Positions 54,301 through 64,000 of a stretch of DNA of 64,000 nt are shown piece by piece. Source of the stretch: Calliopum simillimum. Lineage: Eukaryota; Arthropoda; Insecta; Diptera; Lauxaniidae. The stretch spans positions 32,462,101-32,526,100 of the forward strand of contig OX638371.1 of the NCBI GenBank assembly GCA_951812925.1, in the 5' to 3' direction. Each line of letters opens with the position of its first letter. Position 1 is the stretch's first letter. Under the pieces are notes generated by a model that saw only the letters and a list, made by a program, of their open reading frames with translations, was not told the origin of the DNA and did no database searches. The position numbers and the translations under genes were made by a program.

Positions 54301-57300
54301 TTTTATATTGGATCTCTTTCTGATTCAAGTGTACAAATTGAAGTCACTGCACTCGTTGTACCTCTAGTCACTGGAAATATGCCCTCGCATTCTTTTGACC
54401 CATCTTTATATCCAGAGCTGCCAAAGCTCCACTATGCTGATGCCAATTTTTTCCAAAGCTCGACCATTGACATGTTAATTGGTGGTGATTTATATCCACT
54501 AGTAATTCTTGACGGAATCCGTAAAGGAATTTTAGGTACTCTTGTTGGCCAAGAGACCGTGTTCGGGTGGATACTTACGGGACCAGTTCCGGATCCACAA
54601 TCTAATATGCAAAACAATACTATTGTTTCTTATTTCATTGAAGTTTCTCTAAACGATCAACTTAGTAAATTTTGGGAAATCGAAGAGATCCCTTCAAAAT
54701 CGCCTGTCTCACAATCAGATGCCTTTTGCGAAGAACTTTTCACTAAAACTGTGTCGAGAAATGGCCGTTACATAGTTAATTTGCCGTTCAAAGCTTCCTT
54801 TATGAAACAAATTAATCTTGGCTTTTCAAGACATATTGCCATTTGTCAATTTCTACGAAATGAAAAGTCTCTTCTTCGAAAGCCTGAATTTAAAACCGAA
54901 TATGATAAGGTTGTCAATGAATATATTGAACTTGATCATATGAAAAAAGTTGATTCGCCATCTCAACCAAGTTCTTGTCACTTTTATTTACCTTACCATG
55001 CGGTAGTAAAACCGGAAAGTACAACCACAAAAATTAGGGTTGTATTCAACGCTTCTAGCAAATCGTCGAATGGCACTTCTCTTAATGACGTTCTTCATAC
55101 AGGCCCTGTGCTTCAAAATGATCTCGTGTTGTTAATCCTTAAATGGAGATTTTTCGCATATGTTTTCAATGCTGATATACAAAAAATGTATAGGCAGATT
55201 CTTATTAATCCTCAACATTCACCATATCAAAGAATTGTATTTCGTGACTCTGATGATTTAGCAATAAATGATTTTGAGCTGAAAACTGTCACCTTTGGGG
55301 TGAATTGCGCTCCATATCTTGCAATAAGGACCCTGTTACAACTAGCTGAAGATGAGAAACTTCGTTTTCCACTTGGCTCGAAAATTCTAATGGATTCGAT
55401 GTTCGTTGATGATGTTTTGGCTGGCGCACATGATATTTCAAGCGCAAAAGAAGCCCGCAATCAACTCATTGGAATTCTTGAGAGTGCAGGATTTTATTTG
55501 AGAAAATGGACGTCAAATTCTGTGAATTTTTTAGAAGATTTGCCTCGCGACCATCTCCTTAACGCAGATTTCTTGTCTCTAGAAGATAAAAGCACGGCCA
55601 AAACGCTTGGAATTTTTTGGAACGCTATCACAGACTCGTTTCATTTCCATGCTTTGCCTTTGCAGTTAAAAAATTCTTACACAAAAAGAGAAGTTCTCAG
55701 CATGATTGCCAGATTATTTGACCCAGCTGGTTGGCTCTCTCCCGTTATAATAACGGCAAAAATAATAATGCATCAGTTGTGGCTCGAAAAAATTGACTGG
55801 GATGACAACTTAAAACCGGTATCATTGAAAAAGTGGCAAAATTTTGTGTCTAATTACACGAAAGTAAAATTAATTTCAATTCCGCGATGGGTTCAATTCT
55901 GCCCTACTGGTAACATTGAGTTTCATGGTTTTTGCGATGCCTCTGAAAAGGCATATGCAGCCGTTTTGTATGTGCGAATCGAAAATGGCAACAAAATTCA
56001 TTGTAATCTTCTTTTTTCAAAAACAAAAGTGGCTCCGATCAAAACACTGTCTCTCCCACGTTTGGAGCTGTGTGGAGCTGTTCTTCTCGCAAAAATGATC
56101 GATTCGATAACCCCACATTTGAATATTGGCTCCAGTTCATTGTTTCTCTGGTCAGATTCAACTATAGTTCTTTCGTGGCTCAAAAAACCACCATGTACTT
56201 GGACGACTTTCGTCGCAAACAGAATTTCCACAAAAGTTGAAAAGGTTGGCAGCGATAATTGATCCCATATTGATACGCATTCCAATCCAGCCGATCTAGC
56301 AACCCGGGTGGTATACCCTGCAGAATTGATATCTAATAATTTGTGGTGGCATGGACCATCTTGGTTACAGATGCCTAAGTCTCAATGGCCAGAAAATTCA
56401 TTGTAACACAATTTGGATACCACACTTGAAATCAAAAAAATCCAATCTCATTTTACTAGATCGGCGGTGTGTGAAGACATACTTGAAAAATTTTCTTCAT
56501 TACCAAGAGCTTTTCGTATTTTATCATATGTATTCCGTTTCTTCAAACGAACACATCCATTGACTCGAGCTGAAGCATCATTTCCAAACACTACCATATC
56601 AGTTGCTGAAATATGCTCAGTCAAACTTCGGCTAATCATCCTTTCACAACAACTTCACTTTCAAAATGAATATAATAATTTAAGCGACAAAATTTCGATA
56701 TCTTCCAAAAGTACAATTTTGACAATGACTCCATTTTTAGATAGTCAAAAGGTGATCAGAGCCAATGGTCGCCTTTCTTCCTCCATATCACTCACCTATA
56801 ATGAACGACATCCTATTCTCCTATCTAACAAAAGCAGATTTGCGCGATTGTTGGTCCACTACATACATGAATTATCACTTCACGGTGGCAATCAGCTTGT
56901 GCTGCGTCTCGTCCGACTAGAGTTTTGGATTCCAAAAGTCAAAAACTTAATAAAAACTGCCATACATAATTGCAAAATTTGTGTTGTCAACCGGAAAAAG
57001 TTGCAAGGTCAAATTATGGCTGCCTTGCCACCTTTAAGAACATTTTTAGATCGTCCTTTTACAAATACGGGTCTCGATTTCGCCGGGCCTTTTGAGATTA
57101 AAAGCTTCACTGGTCGCTATTGTCGCGTCACGAAAGGATACGTATGTCTCTTTGTGTGTTTCGCGACAAAAGCCATTCACTTAGAACCTGTTAGTGATCT
57201 TTCAACGCCAGCTTTCCTCGCAGCACTATCACGCTTTATTGCACGAAGAGGTTGCCCTAGTCGAATTTATTCCGACAATGGTAGAAATTTCGTGGGAGCC

Positions 57301-57978
57301 TCAAAAGAATTAGCTAGAGATCTTGAAAACTTCACTAAACGTGTACGCGATGATGTTGTCTCAAAATACAGTTTACAAAAACTTTCTTGGCACTTTATAC
57401 CTGCGTCTGCGCCTCATATGGGAGGTCTGTGGGAGGCCGGTGTAAAAAGTTTCAAGCAACATTTTCGCAAGATAGCTAGTCAAATCAAATATACATTTGA
57501 AGAGTTTGCAACTGTACTATCGCGTATCGAAGCTTGTCTCAACTCGCGTCCACTTAGTCCCTCTTCTGAAAATGTCTCTGATCTTGCCGTGTTGACTCCT
57601 GGTCACTTCCTGATTGGCTCACCTCTACTGGCTCTACCTGAACCAGAGGAAAATTTTAGCTCGATCTCCATCAACAATCGCTGGCGGCGCCTAAAAGCTA
57701 TGCAACAGGAGTTGTGTCGACGATGGAAGGACGAGTATTTAAAAGAGCTGCACAAAAGGAATAAATGGCAAAATCCCCAATTAAATATCCAAAAAGATGA
57801 CATGGTTATTGTACGTAATGAACTTGTAGGCCCCTCGGAGTGGCGATTAGGTCGTATCATTAAAGTATATTTTGGCTCTGATAAACGTGTTCGTGTGGCT
57901 GATATTCTGACACAAAACGGTGTTATCACGAGGCCAATCCATAAACTTGTCATCTTACCTACTGAACCTGACCAATAG
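54301..57978 (+). pseudogene. pol: BEL/Pao Pol: reverse transcriptase, RNase H, integrase
   Basis: One frame with two stops (TGA 56260-56262 after VGSDN, probably a former Trp codon; TAA 56404-56406). Reverse transcriptase: YHAVVKPESTTTKIRVVFNA, FNADIQKMYRQILINPQ, FGVNCAPYLAIRTL and the FVDD catalytic box (55402-55413). RNase H: FHGFCDASEKAYAAVLY, LSLPRLELCGAVLLA and LWSDSTIVLSWL. Integrase: zinc-binding HELSLHGG with CKICVVNRKK, then the catalytic D in NTGLDFAGPF, D in IYSDNGRNFVG and E in PHMGGLWEAGVK, and the tail VIVRNELVGPSEWRLGRI. All catalytic residues that I can check are present. It ends with TAG at 57976-57978. The clean catalytic set despite two stops fits recent decay of an active lineage. 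Confidence 0.95.
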
Positions 57979-58068
57979 TCTCCTATCGAGCATTAGTCCC
58001 GTGATTAGTATGTCTCACCTATATCAAAATCAGCAATATTAGAAATAAGAACTTTACTCGTATCATTT

Positions 58069-58094
58069 TTTACATTTCATCTTATATTTTTTAG
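58069..58094 (+). promoter_or_regulatory. Strong candidate 3' splice site before ORF3
   Basis: TTTTACATTTCATCTTATATTTTTTAG ends four bases before the ATG at 58099. A long pyrimidine tract plus AG directly upstream of a downstream ORF is the layout by which env-like genes of insect retroelements are expressed from spliced RNA. The matching donor is not identified. Confidence 0.55.
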
Positions 58095-58098
58095 AAGT

Positions 58099-58862
58099 AT
58101 GAAGCGTCGTTTATACAACAGAAAGTACCAGTGTCCGATCTGTCATGCGGATCACTCTCTACGATTTTGTCGCCGGTTTCACGCTATGAATGCGGCTTCT
58201 CGCAGGGAAACTGTCCAAAAACACGATGGGTGCACAAATTGTCTCGCCATGTCACATGAGCTTCGTTCGTGTGAAAATGAGCAACGCTGCCGCATTTGTC
58301 ACAGCCGACATCATACCTTGCTTCACCTGCACGAGAAACTAGAAATACCAACACCAAATTGTCCTCGGTTCGTATCCCAGCCAGAGATAAGTGACCTTGT
58401 CGTTACGTTAAAAATGACGGTTTTGGTCGAAATCATGACAGATTATGGTCCAAAAGTGATTCGTGGTCTTATCAACCCAGGTCAAGACCGCACCACTATT
58501 TCATTCAGTGAAGTGCAACGACTAAGGATCAAGGTGTTTGAACATCAGCAGTCATGTAACTTAATGCTACGATCGAGGCACAATCCAGATGATTCAGTAT
58601 GGGTAATCGCATTGGTGGAGAAAACTGAATATGGTAAATTTCCACCGTTCAAGCCTAGTCGCGATCTAATCTGCTCGAACTGGCCGACAAGTACTATTGG
58701 GGTACATATAAGGTGAATTTTGTTATCGGAGCCGACTTGTTTGCTCAAATTCTGCGTGGTGAGCCGCGTACTGCACTTGATGCTCCTGCAGCAATTCCAA
58801 CTATATTCGGCTGGGTGTTCTGCGGCAACGTAAAACGTGCACCAAATACATCGTTGTATTAA
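58099..58862 (+). pseudogene. BEL/Pao third ORF: zinc knuckles plus DUF1758 protease-like domain
   Basis: ATG at 58099, right after the candidate acceptor. The product starts MKRRLYNRKYQCPICHADHS and has three zinc motifs (CPICHADHSLRFC, CTNCLAMSHELRSC, CRICHSRHHTLLH) in the same order as Gag. Then comes a protease-like domain: VEIMTDYGPKVIRGLINPG, where the catalytic Asp of the LID(S/P)-G-type motif is Asn. After TGA at 58714-58716 the next frame reads VNFVIGADLFAQIL and TIFGWVFCG, the end of the DUF1758 domain, stopping at 58860-58862; so one frame change has occurred near 58690. Compared with the element's own Gag and protease it is clearly diverged and GC-richer. Likely origin: a captured gag-pr segment of another element or a host DUF1758 gene. 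Alternative: the remnant of an older BEL/Pao copy into which this one recombined. Confidence 0.8.
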
Positions 58863-59500
58863 TGTTGTATTAATAACGTTAAATTTAAAACAAAAAAAAA
58901 TGTAAGTCCCTTTGCAACCGCGATCGATCCATTTTTTTTTGATTCATACTTCTCTTGACGTTTTCTCTTTCTTTATTTTTAAAAAAGGTGTGAAAAGTAG
59001 TCTTTTTAGGACTCGCCTTTGGTTGAAAAAGCTTTCTCTATATTTTTCGTATTCTTTTATGGCGTTTGGTTGCAATTGGATAATATATTTAATTTTTTTT
59101 TAGACCATTGAATTAAGAACATATTATCTTTTTGAACAATCTTGAATTTAAAATCTGTATTTACACATATGGTTAAACCATCATTTTATTTCTTATCTTT
59201 CACATTTGTGAAATTACTTCTCTTTCTCATATATTTTTTTTATATTTTTCATATATTATACGATTTAATGAATTTTCGTGCTTTCATATTGTGAAATTCT
59301 TCAAAATAAGTGAATTTTTCTTATGTAAAATTTTTCATCCAAAATTTGTTAAATTTTCCTTACTACATATTTTTTAATATTTTTCTCATAAAATAAGTAA
59401 CTGAATTTTCCTGATGTATAATTTAGTATAATTTTATTTTATAATAAGCGGTTGTTGCTGCAATCTTTCTTTTTTCTCTTTTTTTTAAATTGCAATACTG
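58863..59500 (+). other. BEL/Pao 3' non-coding region
   Basis: Very T-rich, no open frame of note. It ends with the polypurine tract. Confidence 0.6.
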
Positions 59501-59514
59501 CAAGGCGGGCGGTA
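59501..59514 (+). promoter_or_regulatory. BEL/Pao polypurine tract
   Basis: CAAGGCGGGCGGTA lies directly before the 3' LTR; it is purine-rich but broken by two C residues, and would prime plus-strand synthesis. Confidence 0.5.
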
Positions 59515-59810
59515 TGTTCGCGCGACTAAAACGCACTCATGTGTTCGTGCGACAAAATGCGTGCATGCAGTGTATACTAGGCATAACATGCGTGCGTCAT
59601 CCCTGCGAACCAACACCGGGGCTCGGTTTGGTTTACAATTTTTTATTCTGGCACTTGGATTTTTCAATTTGCAGCAGCAACAGCTCTATTTTTTGTTAAA
59701 ACTTAAAGTAAAATTAAAATCAAATAAAAACTTAAATTAAAGTTAAAATCATAATAAACTAAATATAAACTTAAAAATTAAAAGAAAAGTTGTGTTTTTT
59801 CATACCAACA
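59515..59810 (+). repeat. BEL/Pao 3' LTR
   Basis: Identical in length (296 bp) to the 5' LTR; I see two differences, GCAGCAGCAAC against GCAACAGCAAC and TTAAAAATTAAAAG against TTAAAAGTTAAAAG. Confidence 0.95.
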
Positions 59811-59869
59811 AAATTCATACTGTTTATTTAGTTTTTTCATATTATTTAAAATTAATAAATTTTTTTTAA

Positions 59870-60811
59870 TTTTTTTCTGGTACCTCTTCCATCGTCAATT
59901 TTATTGTTGCTTCGTTTAAAATCTGGGTTGCTGCAGACCACTTTCTGCTAAAATTTTTAATGTCGTTGGCAACTTTTTTTGTTGCCTTTATTTCCTTTTT
60001 GACCAAAGCTCAGTACCTTTCGAGTGTACCTTTTCACGTTATTTTGGAAGCACCACTCTAACCGCTTTACAGTAATGGCAAGAGGCTAGATCTGGCCAAA
60101 AGAATGTTGAAACTTCATGTTTCCTTAAAAAGGGCAACAACCTTTTTTGCAAGCATTTTTTAATATAAATTTCCTGATTTATTGTTCCTTTTGTTACAAA
60201 AGACTTGCTCCTTTCACCGCAACTGCAAATAGCTTGCCAAACAAGATATTTTTGTGGAAATTTCGACTGCTTCTTGGCCTTAAATTTTTCTTGGACATTG
60301 CCTCGTGAGTTTTGCGGTACAGAACTTCTGGCCAGGTAGTTGTGAAAAATCTGCTAAAACGTATGTTTCATCATCCATGACACAGCAGTTGAATTTTCCA
60401 AAAAAAAAATTGTCTTCAGTGACTTTGCTCGTTATTTTGCCTCGCTGTTCTTTTTTGCATTCCTGTCTGGAACTTTTGAATCTTAAATGCTTTAAGTTCA
60501 GCTTCCTTTTTTGCCTTGCGAACAAAAAACTCCGAGCAATTCACTTTTTTCGCGACTTTTCTTCCCGAAATGTTAGGGTTCTTCTTAAATATGGCAACGA
60601 CCTTACATGCCATTTCTTTATCAATGATTCCTTTTATTCGACCAGAGCCTTCCTTTCGGGAGTTGGTCAGCTCCTCCTTAAAATTTTTTAAAACTTTTGA
60701 AACCATTTTTGGGTTACTTTTAACCGCTCTAGCAATTTTTTTAAAAGTCCAATGTGGATTTTCTTGTAAAAATTTTAAAATGTTGGTTCGCTGTTCTAAT
60801 TCATTTGCCAT
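59870..60811 (-). pseudogene. Tc1-like transposase (about 315 codons, frameshifted)
   Basis: Minus strand from ATG at 60811: MANELEQRTNILKFLQENPH, WTFKKIARAVKSNPKMVSKV (first helix-turn-helix), then GSGRIKGIIDKEMACKVVAI, NISGRKVAKKVNCSEFFVRK (second) and the basic linker. A frame change near 60440 leads to FNCCVMDDETYVLADFSQLP, with the first catalytic Asp in MDDE, then INQEIYIKKCLQKRLLPFL and FWPDLASCHY with the second. The third region lies near 59990-60060 and is damaged. Length and order agree with Tc1 transposases. It is related to the remnants at 28 and 31 kb. Confidence 0.8.
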
Positions 60812-60972
60812 TTTTAAAGAAACTACATATAACGTTTAAAAGCATAAAAATTCAGCAGCGATTTCTGACATTTATTTCAAAGGAAACTACATTAAAATTT
60901 TTATTTTTAAATTTCTCTACATAAGGTTATTTCAAAACCTACAGTGGACAGTTTTATCAAACGCAGTCCTTA

Positions 60973-62394
60973 AGTTTCATTTCATATATAAACAAAACAA
61001 ATTTCAACTTATAAGCTACAGGAGTACAACAAATAATATGGAATGCATTCGTTTCAAATGTCACTCAAAAGCTAAAGATACATAAAATAAATAAAAAAGT
61101 ATACATACCGGCCTGTTCCGCAATCCGTGTAATTTCAATTACTTTTAATTTCGAAGACTTGTTGATTACTTTTTATTTTCGATGTGGATGTGAAGCCTAT
61201 TCAACGACTGTTCAAGACGTTTAACTTTTCACAGTAGAAACGCAAACTTTTTAGCTGTCAGTTAAAAAATACACACAAGTAAACAAGATTTATGAATCAA
61301 AATGCTTTTTATTAAATTTATTAAGTTTCACTTTAACAACGGCCGCTGCAATGCACTTGAAATTATAGATGCTCTCAATTTTGCCTGTCAAAATAGTGTA
61401 TTAGGCGAGATGCCCAATTATGGGGTTTCCTCTGATTTGAGGGAATTTCAGAAAGTTTTTTTTCATGCTCAGTGCATTTTATTGGGTTAACTAGATGTTC
61501 TATTGCAATTTAAGAAATAAAATCAGGTGGCATCCTGTTTTCGAACTATTCTTACTAACACCATTAAATAATGAAATGTCAAATAATTCACACAAGCACT
61601 GACTTCGAAAATGCCAATTTGCCGACTTTTTACTTGTCATCGGAAAAAATATTTTTTTAGTTACAGGTTTTTATTTCAGCAATATTTACAATATTACATT
61701 TACAATAAAAATAAGAATTACTCGTTAAAAAAGGGAAAAACTCTAGAGCTTAAACGTGTGTATTTTTTTTCAATTTGATCGATAAAACAGCTTTAAAAAA
61801 GCAAAATTAATTGAAAAGTCGTAGCATAATGCCGAATTTTCAAAAAGTTTCGCATTCCACTTTATACCCACTTTCACGTGAAAGTGGAATTGGGAACAGG
61901 GCGGATAGACTAGAATGTATGAAAACATTGAACTTAAGTACAAAAACAAAGTTTAAGAACTTTTAAACATAATTTCGTAACATTTGTGTCTTCCAATCAG
62001 ACTATAATTGTTTGGTTTAAATAATTTTTTTTTTTTTCTTCAACATAAAAATATTTTGTGAATAAATTAATTTTAATCATTGTCACAAATCTATTACTTG
62101 ATAAAATTACAGATGCAAATCCAAACTTCATCATTCGCTTCTATAATATAACCAACAATAAGTGGGAAATAATGAAACAACGTCCACATTTCTCTGGTTG
62201 AAGCATTAAGTTTTTTCTTTTCTGTGTGTGTAGTGGATATATCTTTATAAATATAATAAACAGTTTGTCAAAACATCGTCTTTTTCAAATATTTTTTGTA
62301 TTTGGAATTTAATAGGTAATATTATTCCACTGTCAACTTTTTCCTCCAATACATTTTCACCACCTTTACTAATACATATATAATATATATATTT
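60973..62394. other. No gene supported; a 20-bp perfect palindrome
   Basis: CCACTTTCACGTGAAAGTGG at 61868-61887 is a perfect palindrome. A 62-codon frame at 61302-61490 (NNGRCNALEIIDALNFACQN) has protein-like composition but no recognisable family. Confidence 0.35.
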
Positions 62395-62806
62395 TTATTT
62401 TGGATGTGTTTTAACATCTTCGGACATAATACCCAAAAATATATTTGATAAATCATTTATTGTCTTTGTAGTTTGAGTAGCATCAGCTTCTGATGAGTCG
62501 ACTACAACTTCTGTAATCAAGTCCAAGAGTGGTTGTATGAGGACATCCTTGATATTATTCTGTAGGCAAAGAACATCGTTTCTTGTAAAATTATTGTTGT
62601 CATTAAGGAGCAAGGAAAATTAAACAATATTTTCGAGGAATCGATCCTTGTAACTAATCTAATCAAAGATGATTTTGAAGAATAAATTTTATCATTTTCA
62701 TCAGATTGTTGCACAAAAGCTTACTTACAGAATTGCTGCTGGAATTCATTTCCACCATGTCCATAACTTCTTCGTTTGCTTTGAACTCATGTCTCGTCAA
62801 TTGCCG
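62395..62806 (-). pseudogene. Weak coding relic, family unknown
   Basis: The minus strand reads RYKRQLTRHEFKANEEVMDM, VEMNSSSNS, then in other frames SDENDKIYSSKSSLIRLVTR and FTRNDVLCLQNNIKDVLIQP, LLDLITEVVVDSSEADATQ. The pieces follow one another with frame changes and stops, as in a decayed gene. NSSSNS is followed by GTAAGTAAG, a donor-like site. I have no secure identification. Confidence 0.3.
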
Positions 62807-64000
62807 TTTATATCTAAAAGCTTGTTAAAATAATTGTTAGCATGTGCCTACTGTGCATACATATATATGTTATCTCATGGTTACAGGCGTGAAAAACTTT
62901 TAAATGGCAAATTAAAATATTCGTACATTCAAAATTTTGTCCACAAATAAAGCATTACATCATCGAATTATATTTTAATTTATGATCAAACTAATATGAT
63001 TGATAAAAAAAAGCTAATACAAAATATTTAAAACAGACGTCACCAAAGACGAGATTGTGGTGATGTAACATTTTTAATAAAAATTGCGTATTGTAAATTA
63101 TATCTATGGTAGGAAGGAAAAACTACTTAAATCGATAAAGAAGCAAAGCAATATAAATTCTATACATAAAAAACCAAACTTAAACTGCTTTGCTTTCTAA
63201 TCAAAAATCGACTTAAGCAGTTTTTCCTTTTTTCCCTTTTTTTCCCCTTTTGTTAACTCTACCATCTTTCTTAAAAAATTAAAATAAGCAATGTTTTTGT
63301 CTTACAAACTTTATTAAACTAATGTCGTTTTCTTTTCTCAAAAAAATGTTACACTTTTTCTGCCCCGTGCGAAGGCTGTCAAAATATTATGTTCTTTTCT
63401 AAAATTTTCTAAAAATTGTTGCCCTCTGAGCAGGCAAAAGTGTAACATTTTTACACTTTTTTCAATCGACGGGGTGAGAATTTTGAATGTTGATTTTTTA
63501 CAAACAGATGATATTGAAAGTTTTTGTTTGATTTTTTATTTACAAACATTTGATTGAAGTTAAATTTATTAAATTAAATAAAAACAAATGTCACAATTGT
63601 GAGAGAAAATAAAAAATAAAAAAATGTAACATTTTATCAGGGTAGAGTGCAAAACTAAAAAAATGTTACACTTCAAACAGGCAACATTTTTTTTTAGAAA
63701 AGAAAATGCTATAAAATAAAATTTTTTTCTGAAATTAAAATGAAAATTTCTCAAATATAAATGAAAACTTCTGAAATTAAATTAAAAAAGGTGTAGAGTT
63801 GAAATACTCATCAACAAACACCGCCAAAACAGCTTATATCGACATAAGCGTTTTTTCCAAGATACACAATTGACTGTAATATAAATTATTTTGAGATAAG
63901 TTTTTTTTTTCCAGAGGAATAATTCTTGTTTATTAATTCTTAAGGGAGTTAAGTGGTTTTTCCAAGCAATTCATAAGAGTAAATGAGGTTACTAAATGTA
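62807..64000. repeat. AT-rich end of window with iterated AAAATGTTACACTTTT motifs
   Basis: AAAAAATGTTACACTTTTTC near 63345, AAAAGTGTAACATTTTTAC near 63436, AAAAATGTAACATTTT near 63620 and AAAAATGTTACACTTC near 63659 are direct and inverted copies of one motif. This could be the iterated terminal motif of a TE. No coding sequence. Confidence 0.4.

Larger units (their letters stand above)
51877..59810 (+). mobile_element. BEL/Pao retrotransposon, nearly complete (7934 bp)
   Basis: Two LTRs of 296 bp, flanked by AAATT at 51872-51876 and 59811-59815. Order: LTR, primer site, gag, protease, reverse transcriptase, RNase H, integrase, a third ORF, polypurine tract, LTR. The LTRs differ at two sites that I can find, so the insertion is young, yet pol has two stops and the coding region has three frame changes. 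Confidence 0.95.
51768..60970 (-). mobile_element. Tc1-like element containing a BEL/Pao insertion
   Basis: AGGACTGCGTTCGATAAAAT at 51768 and its counterpart TTTTATCAAACGCAGTCCT ending at 60970 are the terminal repeats, with TA at 51766-51767 and 60971-60972. Without the retrotransposon and one copy of its duplication the element would be about 1.26 kb, the normal Tc1 size. Its transposase gene is on the minus strand at 59.9-60.8 kb. Confidence 0.85.

Overview
The window is AT-rich eukaryotic DNA and reads as a repeat-dominated stretch of a fly (Diptera, Brachycera) genome. Pointers to flies are several mini-me-type repeats (TA-rich core next to GTCY/GGCT tetranucleotides), Tc1/mariner, hAT and BEL/Pao elements of insect type, a p38 MAP kinase exon fragment, and a candidate 64-base intron. 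The species cannot be fixed from the sequence. No intact host gene, rRNA or CRISPR array is visible. Almost everything recognisable is a transposable element (TE), mostly broken, and many are inserted into one another.

Region by region: 1-3.8 kb holds the 3' part of a Ty3/gypsy element in which the integrase C-terminus runs in frame into an AGC-type protein kinase, followed by an acidic tail, a polypurine tract and a putative 3' LTR. 3.8-4.8 kb is a broken LINE reverse transcriptase. 5.4-7.1 kb is a 1.75-kb palindrome whose relative lies at 37.6-38.8 kb. 8.6-14.8 kb holds LINE fragments on the minus strand, cut by a 1.04-kb fold-back, plus a 382-bp palindromic element with a 9-bp target duplication. 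16.9-18.9 kb is an hAT element bounded by an 8-bp duplication and carrying two inner inverted repeats. 18.9-22.9 kb is a LINE interrupted exactly at a TA by a mariner-like element.

22.9-35.6 kb contains two more fold-backs, two Tc1 remnants, a p38 fragment, a pogo-like element with GGGGCTAGTGTGGACA repeats and a BEL/Pao gag scrap. 35.2-51.7 kb contains mini-me copies, a Tc1 element flanked by inverted copies of its own 3' end and filled with a 129-bp tandem array and a TA-flanked element, a Tc1 split by a mini-me, a deleted mariner and a gypsy RNase H scrap. 51.8-61.0 kb is a Tc1-like element hosting a nearly complete 7.9-kb BEL/Pao retrotransposon: LTRs differing at two sites, tRNA-Tyr-type primer site, gag, protease, reverse transcriptase, RNase H, integrase, and an additional third ORF behind a strong splice acceptor. 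61-64 kb is mostly AT-rich with one weak coding relic.

Two points stand out: the gypsy element that seems to carry a protein kinase in the place usually taken by env, and the BEL/Pao element whose extra 3' ORF repeats the zinc-knuckle plus protease module of Gag-Pol with the catalytic aspartate replaced. Both are retroelements with non-standard downstream genes. Coordinates of repeat edges were read by eye and may be off by a few bases.
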